Below, in pieces: positions 16,572-26,195 of a stretch of 64,000 bases of DNA. Every line of letters begins with the position of its first letter. Position 1 is the stretch's first letter. This DNA is from Profundibacter sp033851955 (GTDB lineage Bacteria; Pseudomonadota; Alphaproteobacteria; Rhodobacterales; Rhodobacteraceae): positions 186,001-250,000 of the forward strand of contig JAWSVK010000010.1 of assembly GCA_033851955.1 (NCBI GenBank), written 5' to 3'. Made by a program: the position numbers and the translations under genes. The notes beneath the pieces are model-generated. The model was not told the DNA's origin, did no database searches, and saw only the letters and a program-made list of their open reading frames with translations.

Positions 16572-17323
16572 GTCGTCAAACCAATCCGCGACCGAATGCC
16601 TTCCTCGCGCAGTTTGATTTCTTGACCCAGAAACTCATCCGAGTCCTCTGAGCACATCCACATCATGGCCTTGGCCACCCACTCGGGCGGAATGTGATCC
16701 TCCCATTCCATCAGGCTAACGGCATTGATCCCCGATGCTTTGATCTCGCGTTGCATTTCGGTGGCGACCGTACCCGGTGACAGCCCCATCACCCGAAGAC
16801 CCGCGCCTGCACCTTCAAGGTGGGCGCTTGATGTCAGCATTGCAGCGCCCGCCTTGGAGGCACAATAATGGCTCCACCCTTCAAGCGCATTATGGGCCGC
16901 GCCAGAGCTGATGTTGATGATCGTGCCGCCCCCTGCCGCCATCATGATCGGCATCGCAAAACGCATGCCGTAATAAACGCCCTTCAGGTTAATATCGATC
17001 GCCTGCCCCCACGCCTCAGGATCAGACGTCGCCAAGGCCGAAATCGGCTCAATCACACCGGCATTGTTGATCACCACATCCAAGCTGCCGAATTTGGCAA
17101 CGGCCGCGTTCATTGCCGCCTCGACCTCAGTAAAACTGCTGATGTCACAAGCAATCGCCAAGGCGGATGGTCCGATACTCGCCGCCAGCTCATTTATCGC
17201 GACAGATGAGCGCGCCACAAGCACCACATTGGCTCCCGACTCGGCAAACTCCCGCGCAGTCGCGGCCCCTATTCCACGGCTTGCACCGGTTATAAATATG
17301 GTTTTTCCGGCTATTTTACCCAT
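16568..17323 (-). CDS. Short-chain dehydrogenase/reductase
   Basis: A 251-residue classical SDR. It has the cofactor motif TGASRGIG (residues 13-20), NNAGV, a catalytic Ser in NISSGAAHN and YCASK (Tyr and Lys). The C-terminal part has GLSPGTVATEMQ, which closes over the active site. It oxidises or reduces a hydroxyl/keto substrate with NAD(P). It lies in a two-gene operon with a crotonase, so an acyl-CoA or hydroxy-acid substrate is plausible but not shown. Start ATG at 17323. Confidence 0.87.
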   Translation of the reverse strand: MGKIAGKTIFITGASRGIGAATAREFAESGANVVLVARSSVAINELAASIGPSALAIACDISSFTEVEAAMNAAVAKFGSLDVVINNAGVIEPISALATSDPEAWGQAIDINLKGVYYGMRFAMPIMMAAGGGTIINISSGAAHNALEGWSHYCASKAGAAMLTSSAHLEGAGAGLRVMGLSPGTVATEMQREIKASGINAVSLMEWEDHIPPEWVAKAMMWMCSEDSDEFLGQEIKLREEGIRSRIGLTT

Positions 17324-17454
17324 TTTTAGGTCCTTATTTCAAATAATGTGTGAATCAGCCTTTCCAAAAGGAATGCCACCACCTTACACTTGAATATAGC
17401 GCCTTACGCGCCCATTTACACACCAAGAATATTTTTAACTTCGAAGGGTTCGTC

Positions 17455-18957
17455 ATGAAAAACTGGAAACTAATTGCTGGTACCACCACCTTTATTACCT
17501 TGATGGGAAGCACGGCATCATTCGCCGATGTGACCGCCACCGAGGTCTGGGCCGACTGGCAGGGATATCTCACCAATTTCGGCTATGAAATCAGTGCGAA
17601 CGAAACGGCTTCAGGTGATGGCGTCACCATCGATGGCCTGTCGGTCGCGATGGACTTACCCAATGATGGCTCCGTAAAAATCGAATTGGGCACGCTGACC
17701 TTCAAAGATCAGGGCGACGGCACCGTGGCGGTTGTTTTCCCCGAACATATGCCAATGGCCATATCCGTCGATGACGAATTCTCCGCAACGTTGAACTATG
17801 ACACCACAGGCATGGATATGATCGTCAGCGGATCATCTGATGAGATGACATATGCTTATAGCGCCGATCAGGTAGCCCTTAGCATTGCCGACCTGATGAT
17901 CGAGGGCGACAAACTCGATGACGCGAAAATCGAAATGGTGTTAAGCAACCTATCAGGCAAATCCACCAGCACGATGGGCGATGTGCGTCAGATGACACAG
18001 ACCGGCACCGCACAATCCGTAAGCTATGATGTTGCAATCACCGAGCCAGGCGGTGGCTCGACTTCGATGACGATGAAGGGTGAGATGGCCGATTTCACGG
18101 TGAATTCAGACGCGTTTCTACCAAATGGCGTCGATTTCCAGAATTTGTCTGCAGCCTTGACGGCAGGCTTTGCCGCCAATGGCGCGCTGTCTTGGGGCGC
18201 CACTGGGTATAAGTTTACCACGACAGAACGCGGCGATACCGCTACAGGCACCGGAGGCTCTGACTCGGGCAATCTGGAATACGGCATGAACCGCGACAGC
18301 CTGCAATATGGCGGCACGGCAAACGGCACTAAGATTTCGGTCAACGTCCCTGATTTACCGTTCCCTGTGGACATCGCATTGGCGGAAAGCGTTTTCAATC
18401 TGCTGATGCCGATCAACAAAGCCGACACACCGTCAGATTTTGCACTGACTGTTAAACTGGGTGATTTCACCATCAGCGATGGCATTTGGAACATGGCCGA
18501 TCCAGGTGGTAACCTGCCCCATGATGCCGCAACCATCTTGTTGGATTTTGCTGGCAAAGCCAATTGGCTGGTTGATATCATGAATCCAGAAGTCGCCGAA
18601 AAGATGGGTGACGAAATGCCGGGACAAATCCACGAATTGACCCTGAAATCGCTGCAAGTCAAAGCGGCTGGCGCTGACCTGACCGGCAATGGTGCCTTCA
18701 CGTTTAACAACGATGATCTGGAAACATTCGACGGCATCCCTGCCCCGACTGGCGCACTGGACCTAAAATTGACAGGCGGCAATGGTCTGATGGACAATCT
18801 GGTTAAAATGGGCCTGTTGCCCGAAGATAAAGCCAAGGGCGCCCGTATGATGATGGGCCTGTTCGCGGTTGTTGGCGAAGGCGAAGACACGCTGACCTCC
18901 AAGATCGAAGTCACGGGTGATGGCCACATTCTGGCCAATGGTCAGCGCCTGAAATAG
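17455..18957 (+). CDS. DUF2125 protein, first of three tandem copies
   Basis: A 500-residue exported protein with signal MKNWKLIAGTTTFITLMGSTASFA and mature start DVTATEVWADWQGYLTNFGYE. It is rich in beta strands and ends with DTLTSKIEVTGDGHILANGQRLK, a tail shared with both following genes. These are features of the Rhodobacterales DUF2125 family, function unknown, probably periplasmic or outer-membrane associated. The frame is open to 17350, but the ATG at 17455 starts the signal peptide and is preceded by GAAGGG. It ends in a strong terminator, so it can be expressed apart from the next two copies. Confidence 0.85.
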   Translation: MKNWKLIAGTTTFITLMGSTASFADVTATEVWADWQGYLTNFGYEISANETASGDGVTIDGLSVAMDLPNDGSVKIELGTLTFKDQGDGTVAVVFPEHMPMAISVDDEFSATLNYDTTGMDMIVSGSSDEMTYAYSADQVALSIADLMIEGDKLDDAKIEMVLSNLSGKSTSTMGDVRQMTQTGTAQSVSYDVAITEPGGGSTSMTMKGEMADFTVNSDAFLPNGVDFQNLSAALTAGFAANGALSWGATGYKFTTTERGDTATGTGGSDSGNLEYGMNRDSLQYGGTANGTKISVNVPDLPFPVDIALAESVFNLLMPINKADTPSDFALTVKLGDFTISDGIWNMADPGGNLPHDAATILLDFAGKANWLVDIMNPEVAEKMGDEMPGQIHELTLKSLQVKAAGADLTGNGAFTFNNDDLETFDGIPAPTGALDLKLTGGNGLMDNLVKMGLLPEDKAKGARMMMGLFAVVGEGEDTLTSKIEVTGDGHILANGQRLK

Positions 18958-18980
18958 GCAGCAGCACCTTACAGCATTGA

Positions 18981-19020
18981 CGGGCCGCGCGGGACATCCC
19001 TGCGCGGCCCGTTTTCGTTT
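18981..19020 (+). terminator. Terminator after the first DUF2125 gene
   Basis: A 10-bp GC-rich stem CGGGCCGCGC (18981-18990) pairs with GCGCGGCCCG (19002-19011) and is followed by TTTTCGTTT. Confidence 0.85.
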
Positions 19021-19086
19021 CGGCTTGAGTTTTACCGCACTCTGTCCGAAACTGCGTAGGATTTTGAATTTATTGAAAGCCATTTT

Positions 19087-20880
19087 ATGACCCGTTTGAT
19101 CCAGCTTTATGCCAGCACTGCTCTTGTCACATTCCTAGGAGCGTCCACCGCGATGGCGGATGTCACGGCCCAACAGGTCTGGAATGACTGGCGGGGCCTA
19201 ATGTCGGCCACGGGCGCACAAATCGGGTTTGAACAGGCCGACAGCGACGGCATCCTGACAATCAACAACCTCAGTTTCACCACGACGGAGCACGCTGGCG
19301 ACGCGGCCACCGTGTTCAACCTGGGGTCTTTGGTGTTCCAAGAACAGGGTGACGGCACGGTCCTGGTTTTGCTGCCAACAGATGCGCCAATCGTGGTCAC
19401 CAATGACACCACCAGGATCACCCTAAACCAAAGCCACAAAGACCTGTCACTTGTGGTCAGCGGCGCGCCCAAAGACTTGAGCTACAACTACAAAGCCGAT
19501 GCGCTGGTGCTGTCACTGGTCGAGATGATCATCGAAGGTGAAACACTCACCGACGCGACCGCTGAATTGACCATAGGCGACTTCAACGGCACAACACATG
19601 CCCGCAATGCGTCCCTATTAGAGGTCGAGCATGACGCGCGTATCGGCGCGTTGTCCTACCAGATCGACCTGAACCACGTCAGCGAAGATATTCAAATTTC
19701 CACGCAAGGTTCTATGACGGATTTGCGAAACAGCTTTGAAGTGGCGATACCGGAAGATACGGATAACGTCACAATGCGCGAAGCCTTGGATGCGGGTTTC
19801 AAAGCCATCGGACATGCCAGCTATGGCGCGATCGACACGCAATTCAAACTGACGCAACAAGGCGATGTCACGACCGGCTCCACGTCATCCAAAACCGGCG
19901 CGATGGATATAAAATTCGCCAGAGCCAAGGCTAAACTGGTTGAGATGTCGGCAAACTTCTCGTTCGGTCCCATCATGCATCACACCGACATCGACATTTT
20001 TGGCAAAGAAAAAGGAGGATTTTTGGACCTTACCCTTGATCATCTAGGGTTCGGATTCACGGCCAATTTACCTGATGACATTGATCGCAAAGACGGTGTT
20101 CAGACACCTTTCAAAGAGGCAATGGAAGCTGGCGCATTCTTATCTGCCAACGTTGAATATGATGGGCTAGTTGCCGACTTCTCTGTTGCTCATGACGCCA
20201 AAACTTACACTGGCAATGCTATCTCGGCCACAGCTGGTTTCGACTTATTCATAGATCGAAACCAACTGCGCTACTCCAGTGGAAGTGGCAATACGAATGT
20301 GTCATTGACCGTGCCTGAATTACCGATTGGCCCGCTTAAATTTTCCGCGTCCGAAATGCGCTCAAGCGTGAAGGCACCAATGAACGTGTCCAACATCCCT
20401 GCCCCGTTTTCCTATTCCGACAGATTTACCGACCTGACGATCAGCGACAACCTGTGGGCAATGTTTGACCCTGACAAATTGTTGCCGCGCGGTGCCGTGA
20501 CCTATATTTTGGATATTGAGGGCATGGGAAACTGGTTGATTGATCCGTTCAGCGAGGCATTTCAGAATGATAATCTGCCAGCCCCCAAAGGCGAGCTACA
20601 CAGCCTAACCCTAAACGCGTTACAGCTGTCTGGCGCTGGTGTTGCATTGACCGGCGCTGGCGCGTTCACCTTTAATAACGGTGATCTGGAAACCTTTGAT
20701 GGTATGCCCGCCCCAACCGGCGCGCTTGATCTAAAAATGGTCGGGCTGAACGCGTTGCTGGACACATTGATCGACCTGGGCCTGTTCACCGTTGCAGGCG
20801 ATGACCAAGACACGCTCATCTCGCATATCGAAACCACAGACGATGGCCATGTTTTGGCCAACGGCAAACGTTTAAAATAA
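19087..20880 (+). CDS. DUF2125 protein, second tandem copy (long form)
   Basis: A 597-residue paralog of the preceding gene with a signal peptide (MTRLIQLYASTALVTFLGASTAMA) and the same mature start DVTAQQVWNDWRGLM. It is about 95 residues longer, with extra sequence in the middle (around residues 290-385) not present in the sisters. Near the C-terminus it lacks about 14 residues between the helix LLDTLIDLGL and FTVAGDDQDTL, where both sisters carry a Lys/Arg/Met-rich segment. The common tail GHVLANGKRLK is intact. Function unknown. Confidence 0.82.
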   Translation: MTRLIQLYASTALVTFLGASTAMADVTAQQVWNDWRGLMSATGAQIGFEQADSDGILTINNLSFTTTEHAGDAATVFNLGSLVFQEQGDGTVLVLLPTDAPIVVTNDTTRITLNQSHKDLSLVVSGAPKDLSYNYKADALVLSLVEMIIEGETLTDATAELTIGDFNGTTHARNASLLEVEHDARIGALSYQIDLNHVSEDIQISTQGSMTDLRNSFEVAIPEDTDNVTMREALDAGFKAIGHASYGAIDTQFKLTQQGDVTTGSTSSKTGAMDIKFARAKAKLVEMSANFSFGPIMHHTDIDIFGKEKGGFLDLTLDHLGFGFTANLPDDIDRKDGVQTPFKEAMEAGAFLSANVEYDGLVADFSVAHDAKTYTGNAISATAGFDLFIDRNQLRYSSGSGNTNVSLTVPELPIGPLKFSASEMRSSVKAPMNVSNIPAPFSYSDRFTDLTISDNLWAMFDPDKLLPRGAVTYILDIEGMGNWLIDPFSEAFQNDNLPAPKGELHSLTLNALQLSGAGVALTGAGAFTFNNGDLETFDGMPAPTGALDLKMVGLNALLDTLIDLGLFTVAGDDQDTLISHIETTDDGHVLANGKRLK

Positions 20881-20910
20881 CCTATACTGACCCTAGTAAA
20901 AGGCATCAAA

Positions 20911-22425
20911 ATGACCCGTCTAACCACCACAACCGCCCTTCTGACCTTTATAGCAGCCCCCGCAGTTGCCGATGTAACCGCGCCTGATATCTTGAACGGA
21001 TTTACGGCGTTTTATCAGTCAATGGGCCTAAAGCTCGACGCGAGCCAAACGCAGGACGGGTCGACCACAACGCTCACAGACCTCAAAATTTCAGGTGATT
21101 TTCCGTTTGATCTGGGATCCATCAGCATCTCCACCATTGGGCCGGATTTGATTGAAAATAATGACGGCACCCTTACCATTAAATTTCCTGAACATATGCC
21201 AATCGCTGTCGCTATGACCCGGCCAGATAATCAGTTTGTCACCGCAAATTTTGACTATAATCTTGAGGGTTATTCGGCCGTGGCGTCAGGTAACCCTGAT
21301 GATTTTACGATAGTATATTCCGCCGATACGGTGGCTATGACATTGGCTGAACTCAATGGCCCAGACCTGCCAATCAGCAATATTAAAGGGGACTATTCGC
21401 TCATTGGCTTTACTGGATCGTCCCGTTTTAGGATCACCGATACGGTCTCGGTCTCACAAGAATACACAGCCCAAAAAATGGAAATAAAAGGCGGTTTTAC
21501 TGAGACCGAAACCCACAGCATAAATCACATATCCCAAATCTGGAACGAAATGGCGCAGGAGACCAGTTATACCCTGCCCGCCTCAGGCATTGATCTGATG
21601 AACTTGCCAGACCAGTTGCGCAACGGTTTTTCGATACAACACAAATCGTCAATCGGCAGCTCCGAGGGGCAATCACTCACCACACGAAATGATGAACTCG
21701 TATGGCACGAACTCTCTACGGTTGAAAACTCGGTTACATCTCTTTCTTTATCTCAATTCGGGATTGAACTGGACACGACAACAGAGAATTTCATCCTGGA
21801 CTATCTGATCGAAGAACTGCCGCTCCCGATCAAGGCGGAAATCGCATCAGCAAATGGCAGCCTAAAAATCCCCCTACTTCAAGCGACAGAAGATCAAGAG
21901 TTCGACTATGCGCTGTCTTTAAATAACGTGACGCTGGGCGATGAAATCTGGAACCAGTTCGATCCGGATGGGAAACTGTCCCGTGCACCGGCCAACATGG
22001 CGCTTGTTTTTTCAGGCAAGGGTAAACTGTTCGTCGATCTGTTGGATTTTGATGCCATGACCAAAGTGATCGACGAGGGCATCAAGTTTGGCGAGTTAAG
22101 CGCCGTGACCGTCAGCAATTTTGATGTGGCCGCCGCCGGAAGCAGCCTGATCAGCAGCGGGGCCTTCACATTTGACAACACCGATCTAAAAACCTTCGGC
22201 GGCATTCCCACCCCCAACGGCACAGCCACTATGCATTTCTCCGGCGTAAATGCGGTGATCGACACATTGATCGACATCGGCCTGCTGGACAGCGAAAAGG
22301 CCTTGGGTATGCGGATGGGGCTTGGCATGTTCACAGTGCTTGGCGATGGCAAAGACACGCTGGTTTCCGAGATCGAAATCACGCCAAATGGCCATATCAG
22401 CGCCAATGGCAAACGCCTGAAATAG
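20911..22425 (+). CDS. DUF2125 protein, third tandem copy
   Basis: A 504-residue paralog with signal peptide MTRLTTTTALLTFIAAPAVA and mature start DVTAPDILNGFTAFYQSMG. It shares the family blocks LVIVSNDA-like strands in the first third, GAFTFDNTDLKTFGGIPTPNG and the tail GHISANGKRLK. It starts 30 bases after copy two, with no terminator between, so these two are probably co-transcribed. Divergence between the copies is high outside the C-terminal block, so the duplications are not recent. Confidence 0.83.
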   Translation: MTRLTTTTALLTFIAAPAVADVTAPDILNGFTAFYQSMGLKLDASQTQDGSTTTLTDLKISGDFPFDLGSISISTIGPDLIENNDGTLTIKFPEHMPIAVAMTRPDNQFVTANFDYNLEGYSAVASGNPDDFTIVYSADTVAMTLAELNGPDLPISNIKGDYSLIGFTGSSRFRITDTVSVSQEYTAQKMEIKGGFTETETHSINHISQIWNEMAQETSYTLPASGIDLMNLPDQLRNGFSIQHKSSIGSSEGQSLTTRNDELVWHELSTVENSVTSLSLSQFGIELDTTTENFILDYLIEELPLPIKAEIASANGSLKIPLLQATEDQEFDYALSLNNVTLGDEIWNQFDPDGKLSRAPANMALVFSGKGKLFVDLLDFDAMTKVIDEGIKFGELSAVTVSNFDVAAAGSSLISSGAFTFDNTDLKTFGGIPTPNGTATMHFSGVNAVIDTLIDIGLLDSEKALGMRMGLGMFTVLGDGKDTLVSEIEITPNGHISANGKRLK

Positions 22426-22492
22426 CGCCGCGCCCTTGCGAAACCGCTGCGCACCGATTACCTCAACACAACCCAACCGCAGGACGCATTCA

Positions 22493-23833
22493 ATGGCCCA
22501 ACCGCTCGACACCCTAACCGCTGCCCTTTTGCAGGCCGCCAAATCGGCAGGCGCGGATGCTGCCGATGCAATTGCCGTGGATGGCTCATCCATTTCCATC
22601 GACGTGCTGAATGGCAAGCTAGAACATGCTGAACGCTCTGAGGGCACCGACATCGGCTTGCGGGTGATGATCGGCAAACGGCAGGCTTGCGTTTCGGCCT
22701 CGGACACGTCGACGGACACCATCGAGACAATCGCGCAGCGCGCGGTTGCAATGGCGCAGGTCGCCCCAGAGGACGACAGCATCACACAAGCCAGCCCTGA
22801 CCAGTTGGCAACCGATTGGGACTTGAACACGCTCGAGCTGTTTGACCCAAGTCCCGAGCCAGACCCTGCCGAGCTGCAAGAAAACGCCCGCCGTGCCGAA
22901 GCTGCCGCCATGGCCAATGAAGGCGTTAGCCAAGTGCAGTCCGCCTCATCGGGCTACGGCCAACGGCGTATCCATTTGGCAACCTCAAACGGGTTTTCTG
23001 GCGGATACAGCCGCAGCAGCATCAGCACATCCTGTGTGGCGATCACCGGCAGCGGTGCCGATATGGAGCGTGACTATTACGGCGACGGACGCATCTTTGC
23101 CACCGATCTGGAAAGCCCTGAATACATCGGAGATCTGGCTGCCCAGCGCACGGTTGAGCGCGCAAACCCGCGCAAAACCAAATCCGGTGCCTATCCGGTG
23201 CTTTATGACGAACGGGTCTCGACCTCTCTCATCGGGCATCTGTTGGCCGCGATCAACGGCACCAGCATTGTACGCGGCTCATCATGGCTGCGCGACGCTA
23301 TGGGCGAGCAAATTTTGCCCCAATCCATGTCACTGATCGAAGATCCGCTACGCCCGCGCACCTCGGGCTCAAAACCCTTTGATGGCGAAGGCCTACCGTC
23401 TATCCAGCGTGCTATCATCAAAGACGGGATGCTCAACAGTTGGACTTTGGACTTATCCACGGCCCAAAAACTCGGCCTGCAAAGCACTGGCAGTGCGTCA
23501 CGCGGCACCTCTGCTCCACCGTCGCCAAGCGTCGGCAATGTCGCTCTGACCCAAGGCCCCAAATCGCGCAGCGATCTGCTGGCTGATATGGGCACTGGAC
23601 TGCTGGTCACCTCGATGATCGGCTCGTCCATCAATGCAACCACGGGTGATTATTCTCGTGGAGCTGCCGGCTTTTGGGTCGAAAATGGCGAGATCCAGTA
23701 TCCGGTGAATGAATGCACCATTGCCGGCAATCTGCGCGACATGCTGGGCAGTTTGATTCCCGCCAATGACGCCCATATGCATCACAGCCGCATCGTGCCA
23801 TCCTTGCTGGTCGAGGGGTTGATCCTTGCCTGA
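22493..23833 (+). CDS. pmbA: TldD/PmbA family metalloprotease-like protein
   Basis: A 446-residue TldE/PmbA protein. Recognisable blocks are KLEHAERSEGTDIGLRVMIGKRQACVSASD near residue 40, the SSSGYGQRR region, and the C-terminal GASRGTSAPPSPSVGNV and FWVENGEIQYPVNECTIAGNL. The TldD HExxxH zinc motif is absent, as expected for the PmbA (TldE) partner. TldD/TldE process peptide antibiotics and degrade unfolded peptides. The ATG at 22493 follows AGGAC; an upstream in-frame start at 22436 has no support. It overlaps cysQ by eight bases. Confidence 0.9.
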   Translation: MAQPLDTLTAALLQAAKSAGADAADAIAVDGSSISIDVLNGKLEHAERSEGTDIGLRVMIGKRQACVSASDTSTDTIETIAQRAVAMAQVAPEDDSITQASPDQLATDWDLNTLELFDPSPEPDPAELQENARRAEAAAMANEGVSQVQSASSGYGQRRIHLATSNGFSGGYSRSSISTSCVAITGSGADMERDYYGDGRIFATDLESPEYIGDLAAQRTVERANPRKTKSGAYPVLYDERVSTSLIGHLLAAINGTSIVRGSSWLRDAMGEQILPQSMSLIEDPLRPRTSGSKPFDGEGLPSIQRAIIKDGMLNSWTLDLSTAQKLGLQSTGSASRGTSAPPSPSVGNVALTQGPKSRSDLLADMGTGLLVTSMIGSSINATTGDYSRGAAGFWVENGEIQYPVNECTIAGNLRDMLGSLIPANDAHMHHSRIVPSLLVEGLILA

Positions 23834-24620
23834 TAACGATGACCTAAAGCTGCTGATCAGCGCAGCCCACGCCAGCGGAGATATTGCACGCAAATTCTGG
23901 CAGCAGTCCCCAGAGGTTTGGGACAAAGACGCAGGCGCAGGCCCCGTCACCGAAGCCGATATCGCCATCGATCGGATGTTGCACAATGACCTTCGCGCAG
24001 CTCGACCCGACTATGGCTGGCTGTCTGAGGAAACCGAGGACAACGACGTACGCTGCGCCCATGACCATGTCTTTATCATAGATCCAATCGACGGCACCCG
24101 CGCCTTTATTGAGGGCTCCAAAACCTTCGCCCATTCCTTGGCAATCGCTCATCACGGCCAGGTTACAGCGGCCGTCGTGTTCTTGCCGATGCTGGACAAA
24201 CTCTATGTGGCGACCAACACCATGGCCGCCTCACTGAATGGTCGCCCCATAGGGGTCAGTTCCAGTAAGCCAGATCAGACACCAACCGTGCTGGCCAACA
24301 AAGCCAACTTTGATGCTAACTTCTGGAAAGGCAGCGCGCCGTCGTTTGATCGCCACTTTCGTTCGTCCCTTGCCTATCGTCTCTGTCTGATCGCCGAAGG
24401 ACGCTTTGACGCGATGCTGACCCTGCGCCCGACATGGGAATGGGATGTGGCCGCAGGGGCATTGATCGCCCAACGCGCAGGTGCAACGGTGACCGACACG
24501 CACGCGAACAACCCGAGCTTTAACAACCAAACTCCGCTGCTTGGCGGCATGATCGCCGCGGCCCCAGCTTTGCACAAAACCATTCACAACCAACTCGCCG
24601 CGCCCATTTTTGTTCCATAA
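23826..24620 (+). CDS. cysQ: CysQ-like 3'(2'),5'-bisphosphate nucleotidase (inositol monophosphatase fold)
   Basis: A 264-residue Mg-dependent phosphatase. The metal-binding motifs are WLSEETEDN, DPIDGTRAFIEGSKTFAHSLA and the C-terminal WEWDVAAGALIAQRAG. It most likely hydrolyses adenosine 3',5'-bisphosphate from sulfate assimilation, or a sugar phosphate; the fold alone does not decide. The best start is TTG at 23826, inside the end of pmbA, since it precedes the conserved MPDNDDLKLL start and no ATG exists nearby. The position before DUF4170, waaA and lpxK is conserved in Rhodobacterales. Confidence 0.87.
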   Translation: MPDNDDLKLLISAAHASGDIARKFWQQSPEVWDKDAGAGPVTEADIAIDRMLHNDLRAARPDYGWLSEETEDNDVRCAHDHVFIIDPIDGTRAFIEGSKTFAHSLAIAHHGQVTAAVVFLPMLDKLYVATNTMAASLNGRPIGVSSSKPDQTPTVLANKANFDANFWKGSAPSFDRHFRSSLAYRLCLIAEGRFDAMLTLRPTWEWDVAAGALIAQRAGATVTDTHANNPSFNNQTPLLGGMIAAAPALHKTIHNQLAAPIFVP

Positions 24621-24710
24621 ATATCCGCGCCGCAGGCATAGAATCTCTTTCTCAGGCCTCGCCAATCCATTACACTGCCGCAAATCGTTTAAACCGTATC
24701 GGAGCCTCAC

Positions 24711-24956
24711 ATGACCCAGCGCCTACACCTCGTCTTTGGCGGCGAATTGATCGACCCAACCAAAAACGCATTCAAAGACATTGATGACATTGATGTTGTG
24801 GGCATGTTCCCCAACTACGAATCCGCTTACAATGCATGGAAAAGCGCGGCGCATCGCACCGTTGATAACGCCCACATGCGCTACTTCATCGCCCACATTC
24901 ACCGCCTTCGTGACGAAGCAATCGAAGCCTCGCCAACCGAAGAACTGGGCAACTAG
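24711..24956 (+). CDS. DUF4170 small protein
   Basis: An 81-residue acidic soluble protein (MTQRLHLVFGGELIDPTKNAFKD...) matching DUF4170, which is found in front of waaA in many alphaproteobacteria. GGEL, DIDVVGMFPNYESAYNAWKSAAHRTVDNAHMRYF and the helical end are visible. Function unknown, but its fixed position suggests a role connected with Kdo transfer or lipid A assembly. It is six bases upstream of waaA. Confidence 0.88.
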   Translation: MTQRLHLVFGGELIDPTKNAFKDIDDIDVVGMFPNYESAYNAWKSAAHRTVDNAHMRYFIAHIHRLRDEAIEASPTEELGN

Positions 24957-24962
24957 ACGTCA

Positions 24963-26195
24963 ATGTCACTTGGCCTGCGCCTCTATCTGGCTGCGGCCAG
25001 ACGCACAGGAGGGGCTCAAGATCGAGGCTTTGCAACCCGCCGCGCGCGTCCCGCCGGAAAGCTGGTGTGGTTTCACATCTCAGGCGCCGGTGACGTCGCA
25101 TTTGTCCAAGGGCTGATCCAACAACTGGCCGTGGATTTGGCTGAAGTTTCCTTTCTAGTCACATCCCCTGCCAATCTCGCTCTTGAAGCCTCGTTTCAAC
25201 AGGGCTGCGATCAGCCCTGTCTGCATATTCCGTCCCCCGCCGACACCCCGAATGACGCGGCTGCCTTCATTGATCATTGGCAACCCAGCGTCACTATTTG
25301 GACGGGGTCCATTTTGCGACCCGCCCTGCTGTTAGAGACCCATGCCCGTTCCATCCCGCTTTTGATGATGAACGCCCAAAACCCAGCCAGCATCAACGGC
25401 GCTCCGCGCATGAGCAAGGGCGTGATCCGTGATATGTTCGACCTGTTCGATCATATCCTCACAAACCACGAAAGCACTCAAAAACAGCTGGTCAGACAGG
25501 GGGCAAACCACAACAAAACATTGGTCGGTGAACCCGTCGAGGACACCACCTCGACTTTGTTTTGGGACGACCGTGATCGGGATGACATGGCCCAAACCCT
25601 TTCGGCCCGCCCCGTTTGGTTGGCCGCCTACACCAATCACGCCGAGGACGCGTTGATTGCAAACGCGCACCGCACGGCTATGCGTCTTTCGCATCGCTTA
25701 CTGCTTATTTTGTCGCCAAAAGATGCTGAGCGCGGCGCATCACTGGCTCAGTCTCTTACCGAAGATGGCTGGCTTGTGGCGCGGCGTTCGCTGGATCAAG
25801 AACCAGATGAGCACGTTCAAATATTGATCGCTGATACAGAGGATGAAATGGGCCTGTGGTTGCGGCTTGCTCCTGTTTGCTTTCTCGGAAATTCGCTTGG
25901 CGATGGGGCGACAGGTTGCGCACCTGGTGCGGCCTCCGCGCTTGGGTCAGCCATCCTTCACGGGCCAAACGTCAGTGATTTCAATTCCCGATACGCCCGA
26001 CTTGACGCCGCGAACGCTGCCCGGCTTGTGCAGGATGAAACCTCTCTGGCCAGCGCTGTTCAAGACCTGTTGTCCCCCGACAAAGCCGCCGCAATGGCCC
26101 ATGCTGGATGGGAAATATCCACCAGCGGCGCCGAAGCTATGGAGCGCACAATGGCGCTGATCTATGATGCCCTGAACCAAAGCGAGGCCGCATAA
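24963..26195 (+). CDS. waaA: 3-deoxy-D-manno-octulosonic acid transferase (Kdo transferase)
   Basis: A 410-residue GT-B glycosyltransferase. Family features are the N-terminal WFHISGAGDVAFVQGLI (conserved WxHxxSxGE-like), the FLVTSPA block, and the C-terminal PVCFLGNSLGDGATGCAPGAASALGSAILHGPNVSDF (donor-binding site). It adds Kdo from CMP-Kdo to lipid A precursor at the inner membrane. The stop codon overlaps the lpxK ATG (TAATG), so the two are coupled. The N-terminal HxSxGE signature has Ala-Gly-Asp here instead of the usual Ser-x-Gly-Glu, a small departure from the textbook form. Confidence 0.9.
   Translation: MSLGLRLYLAAARRTGGAQDRGFATRRARPAGKLVWFHISGAGDVAFVQGLIQQLAVDLAEVSFLVTSPANLALEASFQQGCDQPCLHIPSPADTPNDAAAFIDHWQPSVTIWTGSILRPALLLETHARSIPLLMMNAQNPASINGAPRMSKGVIRDMFDLFDHILTNHESTQKQLVRQGANHNKTLVGEPVEDTTSTLFWDDRDRDDMAQTLSARPVWLAAYTNHAEDALIANAHRTAMRLSHRLLLILSPKDAERGASLAQSLTEDGWLVARRSLDQEPDEHVQILIADTEDEMGLWLRLAPVCFLGNSLGDGATGCAPGAASALGSAILHGPNVSDFNSRYARLDAANAARLVQDETSLASAVQDLLSPDKAAAMAHAGWEISTSGAEAMERTMALIYDALNQSEAA

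Noticed and set aside
22186..22917. 243-residue minus-strand open frame
   Set aside because: Antisense to the end of the third DUF2125 gene and the start of pmbA; low-complexity Ser/Ala sequence.
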